Assembly: GCA_022478985.1 (NCBI GenBank)
Contig: JAKSZP010009256.1
Coordinates: forward strand, 179,993 to 243,992
From: Massospora cicadina
Lineage: Eukaryota; Entomophthoromycota; Entomophthoromycetes; Entomophthorales; Entomophthoraceae
Direction: 5' to 3'
Length of the DNA stretch: 64,000 nucleotides
Shown here: in pieces, positions 22,402 through 33,900 of the stretch
How positions within the stretch are numbered: position 1 is the stretch's first letter
Layout: each line of letters starts with the position of its first letter
Translations under genes and position numbers: made by a program
Notes under the pieces: generated by a model
Databases searched by the model: none
The model's input: only the letters and a program-made list of their open reading frames with translations
Told to the model about the DNA's origin: nothing

Positions 22402-22675
22402 AAACTTTAAATAGTATCAAACTAGGCGATTAGCCAGCAATTACACCTGATTAACCAAAACCCCTAATTCAGATACTATTGGGAAGGATTCATCTGGTTA
22501 AAATCTTGACAGTAATAACAAATAGAGCTTCTATACTACGTTAAGAGTTGAAGTGAATTATAGAAAAAGTAACCAAAAAAGGGATTATGATAAAAACATA
22601 ACTTTATTTAGTTAATAAATTGCTGTAAATTTCATGCTATTTATAATAAATATAATCCTCACAAGGAAAAGAATA
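22402..22675. other. AT-rich flank between LINE copy b and Gypsy-2
   Basis: No gene or shared repeat seen. It ends in GTATA (22676-22680), the left target copy of Gypsy-2. Confidence 0.5.
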
Positions 22676-22680
22676 GTATA

Positions 22681-23178
22681 TGTCACAATTCTGATATGAC
22701 TGGATGATAAGCCCTAAGTTGATATGGTGGAATGGATGGTTTCCACTGAGTTGTTATGAGTATGATTAATTGAGCGCCTCAAAATGAGGCGATATTGGAT
22801 CATTGGGAAACAGGCTGAATTAGGCAATTGGGAATTAATGAATGAAGAATTGGAGGAACCAATGAGATATGGCGAAGTGAATTACTAAGCCATTAAAGTG
22901 GTACCATTTAAAGTTGCTACCATACAATCAGGATGAGAAGATTGAGGGAGGTTGGTTGTAATTTTTTTAGGGAAAAGTGGAAACAGCATGAAGCGGCTGT
23001 ATAAAATATATTAAATAAAGAAAGTTGTGAGAGCAAGTGCTCCATATTTATTTTGAAAGGTTTAATCTGTTGTTTTGAGGACAACAATAATCATATTGTT
23101 GGTCCTAAATTGCTCAGTGGGTTAGACCCTGTGCAAAAACCATTGGCATATCTTCTGAAAACTGCCAATTTTATAACA
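22681..23178 (+). repeat. Gypsy-2 5' LTR
   Basis: 498 bp, starting TGTCACAATTC and ending TTATAACA. It includes GCGGCTGTATAAAATATATT followed at once by AATAAAG (about 22997-23025), a plausible TATA box and polyadenylation signal. GAGCGCCTCAAAATGAGGCG forms a short inverted repeat in U3. Confidence 0.95.
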
Positions 23179-23179
23179 G

Positions 23180-23197
23180 TGGTGCTCACTACAGGGG
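23180..23197 (+). other. Gypsy-2 primer binding site
   Basis: TGGTGCTCACTACAGGGG starts two bases after the LTR. The same 18 bases follow the 5' LTR of Gypsy-5 on the minus strand (55489-55472). TGG would pair with a tRNA CCA end; the tRNA itself is not identified. Confidence 0.85.
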
Positions 23198-23246
23198 GCC
23201 CATTGATCAATCACATAGACTAATAAGTGCTCCTCAGTCACTAGTC

Positions 23247-24520
23247 ATGTCATATCCAGCTTGCTTTACTATGGAATCATCTCAACATACTGCAACTGTT
23301 GAATATGCAGAACTCAAGTTTTCCCTAGACGCTGTGCTCAATTGGAAAAAGGAATTTATGCAAGAATGTTGTATTGAAAAGCTGCCTCCATTTGACTGCG
23401 ATGGAAAATCCATGGGTTCTTTAAACACTTTGATTTTGCAGTAGAAGGAGCATCAGATTGGCGTAAAGCCAAATTAATAATGTCCACTTTGGATGTTGAA
23501 AGCGCTAACCAAGTTATTTGCTATCTTTCAAACAGTTCCATTACCTATCAAGAAGTGAAGGATACTGTGCTATGGTTGTTTGGAGGAAATCCTAAAAATG
23601 GCACAACAGAAGGCTGAGTTTTTAACTATTGTTTTTTGACATAACGAGACCCTCACTGCATTTGCTGATCAATTTTCAGCAGAAGCTCATGTGTTAATTG
23701 AGGCAGGAGTTTTACCTGAATGTGACATAGGCATAACGTTGACCTCTGCTGTAAAACCATACTGAGAGCTTTTTAATGCTTTGGCTCCATATTTAGAGGT
23801 TGAAGTAACTTTGCTTAAACTTGTTCAAATTCTACGCTGGCTATCTGCTACCTTCCCTCCACTCAGTATAGAGCGGAACCCTATTGCCTTTACTGCTAGC
23901 CTTGTTTATATGGAGGTATCATCCCTCCCTGTTCAGTGCCCAGTTGGTATTCCCTTGCCTTATTATCATCACCAGCCTCATTTTCAACCAAGTTGTCAAC
24001 AGCAGTTCACCTCCCAGGATGGGCCTGGTTACACTGTTTGATACCAGTCCACCTTCTTGGGTGTCCCATTCTACAACGCTCAAGGACGCAGGTCTCATAG
24101 GGTTAATTGCTTTTTATGCGGTCACCCTGGGCACCTGGCTAGGAGTTGTCATAATCTTCAGGTTCAGTACCTATCGTGGGAGCAGTATAACCAGGGAAAA
24201 TTCAGAGCGGAGTAAAGATGGGACTCTCTACCTCCGCTATTCAGACACAAAACGTCCCAACTGAACCTATTCCTACACAGCTAGCAGATGTTTCTCAGTA
24301 TGATGATGCTTTTCTATACCAGCAGCCAGTTGAAGGGGTAAATGTGCTGACACAAATGCAATTCATGGATATGGAAGAAGCAGGCTCCCAGGAGCACCCA
24401 AAACCATATGTTTGCCAATTGTTTGATTACCTTCCTATCAATAAACCAGATCCATTAGCTGAAGCAATTCTCTTAAAAGGGGTTAATGTGGCCCTAACTG
24501 TGGATGCTGTTGTTAAATAA
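23247..24520 (+). pseudogene. Gypsy-2 Gag
   Basis: Structural protein of the element. A start at 23247 (MSYPACFTMESS) opens a short readable part with LNWKKEFMQECC and LPPFDCDGKS. A capsid-like stretch in another frame follows (GASDWRKAKLIMSTLD, about 23455). After a heavily decayed middle, one zinc knuckle CFLCGHPGHLARSC (24108-24149, Cx2Cx4Hx4C) marks the nucleocapsid end. The downstream open stretch 24218-24520 is polar and leads toward the protease. No collagen-like block is visible here, unlike Gypsy-1 and Gypsy-3. Frames change at least four times. Confidence 0.75.
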
Positions 24521-24599
24521 TACCCTACAGTGGGGAAGGGTATTAAGAGCTTCCTTGGAAAAAGAGATCAGTTAAATGTTCATGTTTTAAAACAATCAG

Positions 24600-24950
24600 A
24601 TGCATCTTACTCTGAGTGTACCTACTGTGACACTGTTGTAGCAAAAACCTGAGTTTGCACAATAATTGATATGGGTGCCCCAATCAACATAGTGTCCTCA
24701 AAGTTGGTGTCCAAGTTTGCATTAAAGCCTGATGTAGAGCACTGTATGGTGTATGGGACTGCAGGCGCAGAAAGCACAGTCTCGGAGGGAGCATACATGT
24801 GCTACCTTTGCAGTTTCGATCAATTTTCATTTTAGCCCCAGCTATAGTGGTACCAAAAAATAATTATGACTTGTTAATCAGTACCCTTTTATGCTTCAAT
24901 TTGGAGCTGTTGTTAATATAACAACAGAGAAATTTGAAATTCTGAAGTAG
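24600..24950 (+). pseudogene. Gypsy-2 aspartic protease
   Basis: A retropepsin-like segment. The active-site loop reads IIDMGAPINIVSSKLV (about 24662-24710), with D-M-G instead of D-T/S-G, the same change as in Gypsy-1. Then FALKPDVEHC and a GTAGAES block follow, as in Gypsy-5 (PELEHQKHYGTAG). NNYDLLI near 24860 matches the second-half strand (usually YDVLLG). A frameshift breaks the region after the MCYLC segment. Position between the Gag knuckle and the dUTPase-like domain supports the call. Confidence 0.75.
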
Positions 24951-25109
24951 CAGATCCCAATTTACTTCACTTCCAGCGGAATGCCAAAGGATCCTGTACA
25001 CTTGAGTCACGTCAATCTTGCATATGGTGATGGGGTAGTTTTGGTTCTCTTTATTGATTAAAAAGCAAGACCCAGTCCCTTCATAACCAAATTTATGAAT
25101 ATCAAGGGT

Positions 25110-25504
25110 TACCTCTTAGAGCTGCTGGCCCTATATCTATTCCCTCTGGACACCAAGCAATCATAAGCACTGAGTTAGAGGTGGAAGTGCCTGCTGGGCT
25201 ATATGAGGAGATTGTTGGGCCCTAACAACAATCATAGCTCGAGCCCCATGTGGCCCCTGGCATTATACTTCTGTGGCATGGGGAGATCAAGGTCTTGGTA
25301 GCAAATCTTCAGAATAAACCAATGCAAATCCGCCAACACCAAGTAGTTGCATTCCTCCATTTCATTTCAGTTAAGGAGGTCATTAAGATTCATGAGTTTG
25401 GTTCACTAGATGAATTCAGTCTGCCTGTCAAAACAAAGCCTGGCATAATGAAAGTTGTACTGCATGAAAATTTAATATGGCTAACTATAGATCAGAAGGA
25501 TTGA
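25110..25504 (+). pseudogene. Gypsy-2 dUTPase-like domain, catalytic Asp absent
   Basis: One frame with two stops reads IPSGHQAIISTELEVEVPAGLY and, further on, VAPGIILLWHGEIKVLVAN...RQHQVVAFLHF. Order and spacing fit the trimeric dUTPase fold: the I-P-x-G strand, V-P-x-G-x-Y, motif 3, V-L-V-x-N, and the strand before the last turn (Q-V-V-A-F). Motif 3, expected as G-[IV]-[IL]-D-P-x-Y, has Leu in place of Asp and His in place of Tyr. Gypsy-5 shows the same replacement (PEILIPGHEEIWVLLAN). A non-catalytic, structural descendant of dUTPase is therefore likely in this group. A real pol linker of other origin cannot be excluded. Confidence 0.55.
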
Positions 25505-25599
25505 GTGGAAGCTTTATTCCAATCAAAAAGAGATCTTTGCTGTTGATGATCTTGATTTGGGGTGCGCCTGAGGAGTGATCCATCATGTGGACACTATAA

Positions 25600-26860
25600 T
25601 CATCCCCCCATCAGATATTGACCAACTCACCAATCTAGAGCAGCGGAAGAAGTTGTCAAAGCAGAAATCGATAAACTGTTGGAGCAAGGAATGCTTGAAC
25701 CATCAATAAGCCCATGGGCTTCCCTCTCCTAATTGTTAAAAAGAAGGATGGTACTAACCGGGTAGTTATAGATTACTACTAGCTCAACAGCATTACAAGA
25801 AAGGACTCAATTCCTTTGCCACGGATTGATGATGCGTTGGACCATTTGGGGGGAGCTTGTTACTTTTCCACAATGGATTTAATATCCGGCTATTGGCAGA
25901 TCAAGTTACCTGCAGTGGAAAAGGAGAAATGCGCCATTATCACGTCAAAAGGGCTTTTTCAACTGACACGTATGCCCCAAGGGCTGTGTAATGCCCCTGC
26001 TACTTTCCAACGGGCGATGGACATTATCCTTGGCAACTTGAAGTTGTCATGCATTCTTATATACCTTGACGACATCAATGTTTTCTACCGCACATTTTCT
26101 GAGCACCTTAGTCATTTGGAAGAGGTATTACGCCGATTGACTGAGGCCAACATCAAAATCAAGCCCCATAAATGCCACTTTTTCAAGGATCAGCTAGAGT
26201 ACCTCGGGTTTGTAGTTGATGCAACAGGGCTGAGCCTTAACCAGCTAAGGTGGAGGTCATTAGGAAGATGACTACACCAAGCAGTAAACAAGATATACAA
26301 GTATATTTAGGGATGGTTGGCTACTATCGCTGCTTCATACCTAACTTTAATTGTATTGGAGGACCACTGTTTGAGTTATTAAAAAGAATGTCACGTTTGA
26401 ATGGACGGAACACTGTCAATGCTCCTTTGATACTCTTTGAACAGCGTCAATCAAGGACCCATTGCTACGTTACCCAAATTTCAAGAAGGAATTTATTGTA
26501 CAGATGAATGCATCTATTTCCGCTGTGGTGGCAGTTCTGTCTCAAAAAGCTGATGAGGGTGAGGAGCACCCAGTGGCATATTGCAGTCAAAGTCTGAATA
26601 ACCATGAACAAAATTATACTGTGACTGAGCGGGGGTGCTAGGCAGTGATTTGCGCTTATAAGCAATTCTGAGTATATTTGCATGGTGTAAAATTTAAAGT
26701 TGTAACGGATCACGCCTCATTACACTGGTTGCAGAACCTTAAGGAGCCAGAGGGCCAGCTAGCATGATGGGCCCTTAAACTACAGGCTTAAAACTTTGAG
26801 ATCCTTCACTGACCATGAGCAAAACACCAGAATGCTGATTGCTTGTTGAGGCTACCAACT
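25600..26860 (+). pseudogene. Gypsy-2 reverse transcriptase and RNase H
   Basis: The 151-codon open stretch 25816-26271 carries motif A (FSTMDLISGYWQI), RMPQGLCNAPATFQRAMD, and an intact catalytic box LIYLDDINVF (about 26059-26088), then the KIKPHKCHFF and YLGFVVD blocks. Upstream, FPLLIVKKKDGTNRVVIDYY is readable with a stop. A frame change at about 26250 leads to VYLGMVGYYRCFIPNF and then RNase H, where TDAS reads MNAS (26503-26514), followed by HPVAYCSQSL, TVTERG and VVTDHASLHWLQN. Stops interrupt RNase H at several CGA-type Arg positions. RT is the best preserved in the window. Confidence 0.93.
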
Positions 26861-26869
26861 ATTGCAGTT

Positions 26870-28080
26870 ATGGCGGACCCGAGTGATATTATGTTTGACA
26901 ATATGCTCAGCGGAAAGTATGATGATGAGCCGCCCCAAGTCATCAAGGCGTTGAATGAAATGCGAGCCAATACTTTCCAGCTGAATGGTGAGTTGTATAA
27001 GCGGATTGATGATTCCACAGTGAATTTTCTACGACCCTCAATAAGGCCTAACATTATCATGAGCGCACATAGGGCAGTTGGGCATGGTAGTGTGCACAAG
27101 ACACTGGAATTATTGCAACCTCAGTATTATTTCAGAAAGCATGAACCTCGATGTTCTTGATACTATCTCCTCCTGTCACCAGTGCCATTTGGAAAAACCG
27201 TTTCACCAAAAGACCTAATATCAGTTAGTAAAGCCGCACTTTGCTTGGTATACAGTTTCCCTTGATGTCGTCAGCCCTCTGCCAACTGGAGCTAACTGGT
27301 CCAAGTATATCCTGGTGGCAATTGACCACTTGACCAAGTGGGTTGAGGCACGGGCCATTTGGGATCTAGGCGCTGTTACTGTGGCTAAGTTTGTAATGGA
27401 ATGCATCATTCAGCATCATGGATTCCCGCAGTTTATCCTTACCAACAACGGCACTAATTTCACCTATCACATACTTCCCAAACTCAACGAAATGATGGCC
27501 ATCCGCGGGGTTCTTATATCTCCATATCACCCCAAGTCCAATGTAATGGTTGAACGGGTTAATGGGACCCTGGTGAACATTCTTCAGAAGTTGGTTACTG
27601 ATAAGCCCTCCGATTGGAGTACCCTCCTTTCTACCACAGTGTCTGCCTAAAACATTAGTTACCATTCTTCCACGGGGAAAAGCCAATCCAATTGCTTTAC
27701 AGATGGCACCCTGCTCTGCCCACATTTCTGTATGCCTGTGTAGAGGACACTGGTGGAATGGATCCGCAATGCTTTTGACCATCCTAACAAATATGCTGAT
27801 TAGATTACAAACTGAAGCGTACTCGTTCAGCTTAGCCAAGAAAATCAAAAGCCAGGCTGCTGATCAGATATGGCGAAGTGGCCTCGCACAGTTCAAAGAT
27901 GGCGATATGGTCCTATTTCATGATCAACATGGTTTCAGCCAGAAGCACAGGCTGGCCAGTATCTGGATTGGGCCATTTGAAGTCATTGAGAAGACAGGTG
28001 TAGATGCATATACTATAAAGGACCCCATTAGTGGTTGGATCATCAACTGAGTGCATGTAAAGTTCCTCTGGGCGTATAAG
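26870..28080 (+). pseudogene. Gypsy-2 integrase
   Basis: The zinc finger is readable as HRAVGHGSVHKTLELLQ (His-x4-His, about 27067) with the Cys pair SCHQC near 27175. The catalytic core (27240-27650) shows the first Asp in SLDVVSPLPTG, then AIDHLTKWVEARAI. The second catalytic Asp is replaced: TNNGTNF where S/T-D-N-G is expected. The Glu is kept in VERVNGTL. A C-terminal segment FKDGDMVLFHD...KHRLASIWIGPFEVIEK (27895-28000) is the GPY/F-type module, followed by VHVKFLWAY at the end of pol. A stop and frameshift occur near 27650. No chromodomain is visible. Confidence 0.9.
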
Positions 28081-28104
28081 CAATAGGAGCCTTATTGTCC
28101 AGTC

Positions 28105-28114
28105 AAAGAAGGGG
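28105..28114 (+). other. Gypsy-2 polypurine tract
   Basis: AAAGAAGGGG lies three bases before the 3' LTR and would prime plus-strand DNA synthesis. Confidence 0.8.
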
Positions 28115-28117
28115 TAA

Positions 28118-28615
28118 TGTTGCGATTCCAATATGACTGGATGATAAGCTCTAAGTCAATATGGTGGAATGGATGGAATCCACCAAGTTGTTATGAGTAT
28201 GATTAATTGAGCGCCTCAAAATGAGGCGATATTGGATCATTGGGAAACAGGCTGAATTGGGCAATTGGGAATTAATGAATGAAGAATTGGAGGAACCAAT
28301 GAGATATGGCGAAGTGAATTACTAAGCCATGAAAGCGGTACCATCTGAAGTTGCTACCATACAAGCAGGATGAGATGATCAAGGGAGGTAGGTTGTTAGT
28401 ATTCTAGGTAAAAGTGGAAACAGCATGAAGCGGCTATATAAAATATATTAAATAAAGAAAGTTGTGAGAGCAAGTGCTCCATATTTATTTTGAAAGGTTT
28501 ATTCTGTTGTTTCGAGGACAATGATCATCATATTGTTGGTGCTAAATTTTTCAGTGGGTTTAACCTTGTGCAAAAACCGTCAGCATATCTTCTGAAAACC
28601 GCCAATTTTATAACA
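28118..28615 (+). repeat. Gypsy-2 3' LTR
   Basis: 498 bp, TGTTGCGATTCC...TTATAACA, same length as the 5' copy. The promoter block reads GCGGCTATATAAAATATATTAAATAAAG near 28432. GTATA follows directly (28616-28620). Confidence 0.95.
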
Positions 28616-28714
28616 GTATAATTACTAAAGGGGGCTGAAAGACATCAGACATAACAAAGAAAGACTTGTCTTTAATTAAGGGTCTCCAATACCCACAATA
28701 GAATCCATAGTTCA

Positions 28715-29275
28715 TGTTGGGATGAAGGGGGTGTTAAACACTTGTCCTTTATTTTTGAGGCCAGGAGACCCAAAGTTCCTGGGTGTTAGATTATATATTT
28801 TACTTTCCTTGACTAAAAAGTCTTCTCTCAGGATAATGTTTCTTGAGTGGTATACCTAAAGGTAATTTTTTCCCCTAAATTAGTAGAGAAAAGCAAAATC
28901 AGTAATGGCAAAAAGGAAGTATAGGTTATTTGCTTAAGTACAATATTATATGGGAGATTGGGGGTTTTCTTGAGTAAATCTCCAAGAATTTCCAAGACAA
29001 GATCTATACTCATTACCAATCTGGGATTCTGCAGCATTCTTGTCACGTCTGTCAGCAGGATCTGATTTCTGTATAGATCAGGTTTAAACCCCGATATCAG
29101 GAGTTTTTTAATTGAGTAATATTTTTTTGCATAATTCAGGTGGAACCATAATATTAGGAGGCCTTATATCAAGTCAGGGATTATACCAGGCAATAGTTTC
29201 GAATATATCGTCACATTGGGTTCAATATCTTCATCAAATACACACGAAACTTTTGTTTGGGTAGGAATCCCAACA
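28715..29275 (-). repeat. Gypsy-3 3' LTR
   Basis: About 561 bp, homologous along its length to 41163-41725 (shared segments include CCCAAAGTTC, TTGAGTGGTA, TAAATCTCCAAGAATTT and GATATCAGGAGGCCTT). A purine-rich minus-strand tract, AGAGGGGGGCAT, borders its outer U3 edge at 29276-29287, as expected for a PPT. Confidence 0.88.
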
Positions 29276-29500
29276 ATGCCCCCCTCTAGATCTTGGCGCA
29301 GGGGAGTCTGCCAGATAAATTGACTGTGTATTTGATTATCACAGGTCCCAGATTATCCTCCACAATTGAGTGTTAATTATCTTTTTTTAAATAATTTTGT
29401 GGGGAAAACTTTTCTTTCTCGTTACAATCACTTTTGCAACCTATTCAATTCAAGACTGAATCTAGTTTGATAATCTCACAGAGGAGATTAGTCTGCGCCC

Positions 29501-30909
29501 ATGTCAGGGAGCAGTTGGACAAGTAAGGTAAGAGGAGAAGGTGGAAGGCCTGCAGCCTCCAACGTTCAAAAACGCCCCAGAGAAGCTGGTGGAATAGACA
29601 AAAATTTTAAAAAACTGGCAGTCACTATTTCACCAGAGATACTCGCATGGCAAGCATGATGCAACCAGTACATCAACACGCCACAATCCCAGCCACTTTT
29701 GTCGGTGGAATTCAGAGTCCACATGTTTCTGGACACCAACAAATGGCCTTATGGGAAAAATTTTGTGAAGATGTGCACACAATTTTCCTGACCACGGTGT
29801 ACGTCGCACCTCACTCCATGTAATGCGGTTGGCTGGACCTAGGTTTCAAAAGCAAAGAGGCAGCAGATGAGGCTGTGGTGGTGCGTGTAGTGGTCGACCT
29901 CCTCAAAGGGCAACGGTTCATCAAAACCAAATGCACCAGATGGACAAAATCAAACCAAATTTCCTCACATTTGACTTTTTGCCTACTACGGTAAAATGTG
30001 ACATTTTGGAACAACACCTGAAAGATGGCCTCGCCATATATGGCGAAATACAATCTTTTGAAATGCAATGCTTCACGCTGATGCCACACCTGTGCACCAG
30101 CAAAGCCATTGCAGTCCTGACCCCAACCGAGGAGATTGTGAAGGACCTAACCTAGATCCTGCACTCCACTTTTATTGATATTGCAGGGCATACCACCCAC
30201 CCATTCTGGGTGACCGTGGACAGCGCGCCCCCCATTTTCACCCACTGTGATGTGTTCAGCCATAAGGCACACGCATGCCCCACCAAGGAGGGCGTCACAT
30301 TCCAAGAGCACCCCTCGGTGGCCATGGCCAGCGGAGAGGCGCACTATGAACCAACCGCAAGCACCAAAGAGGCTTTCCTGTGGGGAGCACAAGGCTGCTA
30401 CCTACTGGTAAAGCCTATCTCCCCACAAGAGCGGAAGAAGGCCAAGCAGGCCCACAGGGCCATGGCCAAGGAAGCGGCCAAAGCCACCACTGCTATCCCA
30501 CACTCACAACACCAGGAGGACATGGAAACCTTCGCGGTGGAAGCAACTTGGGAATCCATCAACCAATCAGATTGGGAAGCCCATGCCGAGTGGGCCACTC
30601 AATCTGAGGATCCAATGGGGGATTTGATCTCACCCAATTGTTGCACCCAAGCTCCGGTCAAAACTGACTTGGGATCCATCCCAGCTGAAAATTTTTTTTG
30701 AACCGCTCAACAGTGCATAAACTCATCCTCAACGCAAGAAATTCGTCTGACATCAGGAAAACATAAAGCGAAGGCTAAAGCCAACGCAACTCTATCTGCA
30801 AAATTAACAAAAACCCTGATAGCATTGCTGCTAACACCCGCGCTGCTGTTAAGGCCTGTGGGGATCTAGAGGAGGCTGGTGGGCTTGGGTGCCCACCCCT
30901 CACACCTAA
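29501..30909 (+). pseudogene. LINE copy c ORF1
   Basis: ATG at 29501 opens MSGSSWTSKVRGEGG and runs about 50 codons to a TGA. The RRM-like region (29740-30160) shows KFCEDVHTIF, FLTFDFLPTT and ILEQHLKDGL. The zinc knuckle at about 30237-30278 has lost its first Cys (TTC for TGC), leaving FTHCDVFSHKAHAC. The Ala/Lys-rich tail is open from 30210 to 30701 and ends in a run of T/A that shifts frame. RNA binding is expected for this family but is clearly damaged in this copy. Confidence 0.75.
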
Positions 30910-30915
30910 GGTGCA

Positions 30916-33900
30916 ATGGGGGAAACATTCACTTTAGGGACATTGAACATCGCCGGACTCAAGGCCTCCCCATCCCGGGCTAGGAAACTGAGTTTTTTAC
31001 AACACAATTTACCTGTGGATATCCTGGCCATCCAGGAGTCCCACTGTCCACGAGGTTCCGAGGGAGCTTGGAAAACAATGCTCCTCCCATCCCTATCCTT
31101 TTGGTCAAAGCACTGTGGGGTGCTAATTTGGAAAAATAATTTTTTCAAATTTTTATCTTCAGAAACATTCCTAAATGGCCAAGTGCTTGTTGTCACTTTC
31201 TCGTGGGCCAATGTAGCTCACACAATCATCAACATCTATGCCCCAAATGGTGCATGCAAGCATCAGGAATTTTTCTTATCAGTTAAATCCCTCCCATTAC
31301 CCCCAGACTCTTTCCTAGTCAGCAACATGAACTGTTGGCTAAGCACACCAACGGTTCTGGTGGCCTTCCTCACCCCACGCCCCCCAGGGTCACATAGAAC
31401 TGCGCGTTCTAAAAGCCACCCTTGGGTTAATAGATGCGCTGCCATGACATGCCCCGCTGCTCAAAAACATGATGTGTCCCCACGTCCACAACGGCCAATT
31501 AAGGTCCATGACCTGCATTGACCTTATCCTAATGCCAGCAAAATTCCAACCCCACATCTCCCACTTCAAAACAACAAAAATGGAATTCTCTGACCATCGA
31601 CTGGTCTCACTAACCTACCACCTACCTGTCACAGCTGCTAAGGCCCCACATTGGTGCAAAATCTGCCCCTCCGAGCTCGCGTCGCCAGGTTTTTCCACGT
31701 GGGTGGAAGTGGCAACTTTGGCAAAAAGTTTGCTGCACCATTTTGCGCGGACCCCATTTCCACGTGGGCAACTTTCAAAGATGACACCATCTGCCACTCT
31801 CTCCATCTCTCCTTCAGACGCTCACGAGCCACATTGGCGGTCATTTCGCATGCTCTGGCAGAGTTGGCACACCTGGAGTCCAACATCCCAGCTTCAGGAT
31901 ACAGCTCTGCATGGGGCCGGAAGTGGGTGGAGGCAGCCGCCCACCTCAACACACTCAAAAGGCAGCATAAACATTGGATTTGTGTTCATTATAGGGCCGC
32001 ATGCATCACAAAAGGTGACAAATGCACTGCACATTTCTTTAAAAAAAATTTTACACCATGCCAGAGCGTGGCCTGCACACAGGTGCGAAGATCGGATGAC
32101 TCCATAATGGATATGCCAGCTGAAGTGGTAATCAAAACACAAAAGTATTACTCCGAGTTGTACCGATCTGATAAAATTCAGCTGGCTGAATTGGCGGAAT
32201 TTCTCAACCAAGCCCACATCTGCACCATTTTCTGATACCCATAAATAATGAATTTGATTACTCTGACCGAATTATGGATAGCCATTTGCGGTGCGCCAAA
32301 CTGAAAATTCCCAGGCCCAGATAGTATTCCATATGAGTTCTACAAAAAGTATTTCAAATATATATCCCCATTGCTGCTCGCCTCACTTAACCAAAGCCTG
32401 TTGGAAACGCGCCTCTTACCAGGAGGACATTAGGCCTTTACCATAACACTCTTCAAGAAAGGGGATAAGCTAGACTTAGCCAACTGGCGCCCCATTTCTC
32501 TAACAAACAAAGACACTAAAATTTAACAAAAATCATGGCTAACCGTTTAGGGACTGTAGCATCTGCCACCATCTCCCCAGAACAATTCAGTTTCATCCCC
32601 AGAAGGTCGATTTGGGATAACGTGCACTCTGTGGCTAATGTATGTCAATCCACAGCCTCTGGGGCACTTGTATTCTTGGACCAACAAAAGGCCTATGATA
32701 GAGTAAACTAGGAATACCTCAGGGCTTGCCTCCATCAATTCCGCCTACCCCCTTGCTTCATCAATTGGGTGATGCTGCTCACAGAATCTGCAACAATAAC
32801 AGTACAGGGCCCTGGCTTCCTAACGGAAGTAGTCCACCCTCAAAGGGGCTTGCAACAAGGGGACCCCCTCAGCCCACTCTTATACAACTTCAGCCTTGAC
32901 CCACTACTGCGAAATGTGAATGCCCAACTCACTGGGGTCCATATGCCAGGCCAAGCCCCAGTCAAGATAATGGCATTCGCAGATGATTGTGTGGTTGGGG
33001 TATCTAATAATCAAGATGCACGCACGCTTGAAGCTCTCATCCAGGAGTATTACCGGGTAAGCAACGCGGCACTGAACGCTTCCAAAACTAAAATCATCCT
33101 CCTTGGTCAATTTCAGAACTGCTGGACCCCAGCAATTAGTTCGTAACCCGGCCCATCTGCTCGCCCACATCCTCGCCCCACTAACTCAACACACACCGCC
33201 CCACTGGTGCTCCCCTTAGTGCCACGTCCTACCATAGGACTGGTACGCCATCTGGGCATGTGGATGGAGGCAGGTGGATACGCGTCAGCAGTGATGGAGT
33301 GCCGTATTCTGGACAATGTGACGAAGCAAATCGCCTCTCTCGGAGCCCACCCTACTTCCCTCACTGGCAGGGTTGTTTTAGCCAACTCTATGCTCCTCTC
33401 CAAAGTCTGGTTCAGAGCCCACGCCATCCCCTTCTCCCCAAGCTTCTTCAAATCCTTGTATGCCTTTCTGCAAGGATGGCTTTGGTTAGGCCGCCATCCA
33501 CCAGTACAGCTAGAGGTCATGTTTGGCCCTCATCATCATGGTGGCATGGGCCTGCTTGACTTCAAAGCCCATGCTGCCAAGATCCTGGGCACCTGGATTG
33601 CGGCTGTCACCGCCCCTACACTCCCCTCCCAACACTGGTCCTGTGCAGCCCGCTCCAACTTCTCCCACGCCTTGGGCCTCAACAATCCATCAAACCCCCA
33701 CTCCCTGATGAAATACCTCGCATCACACACATTGGCCACAGGTCCTCACGGGACTAAAACCCACTACAAACGAATCCTACTCTCCATGCAGAGCGCTGAG
33801 TGGAGAATTCGTATTAGCAGACATACAACCTAAAGAGGCCGCCCCTCTCCTCAGTTCACACAAGAGGTACAGGGGCTACCCATTCAAGATGGCTTGATCC

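Larger units (their letters stand above)
22681..28615 (+). mobile_element. Gypsy-2: complete Ty3/gypsy LTR retrotransposon
   Basis: A complete 5,935-bp element with two 498-bp LTRs starting TGT and ending ACA, an exact 5-bp target duplication GTATA (22676-22680 and 28616-28620), a primer binding site at 23180, gag, protease, dUTPase-like domain, RT, RNase H, integrase, and a polypurine tract AAAGAAGGGG (28105-28114). By eye the LTRs differ at roughly 40 positions (about 91% identity), so insertion is not recent. All frames are broken. By primer site and dUTPase-like domain it is closest to Gypsy-5. Confidence 0.96.

Noticed and set aside
28616..28714. Target of Gypsy-2 inside the Gypsy-3 LTR
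   Set aside because: About 100 bp separate the Gypsy-2 end from the Gypsy-3 LTR start, so the two are neighbours and not nested.
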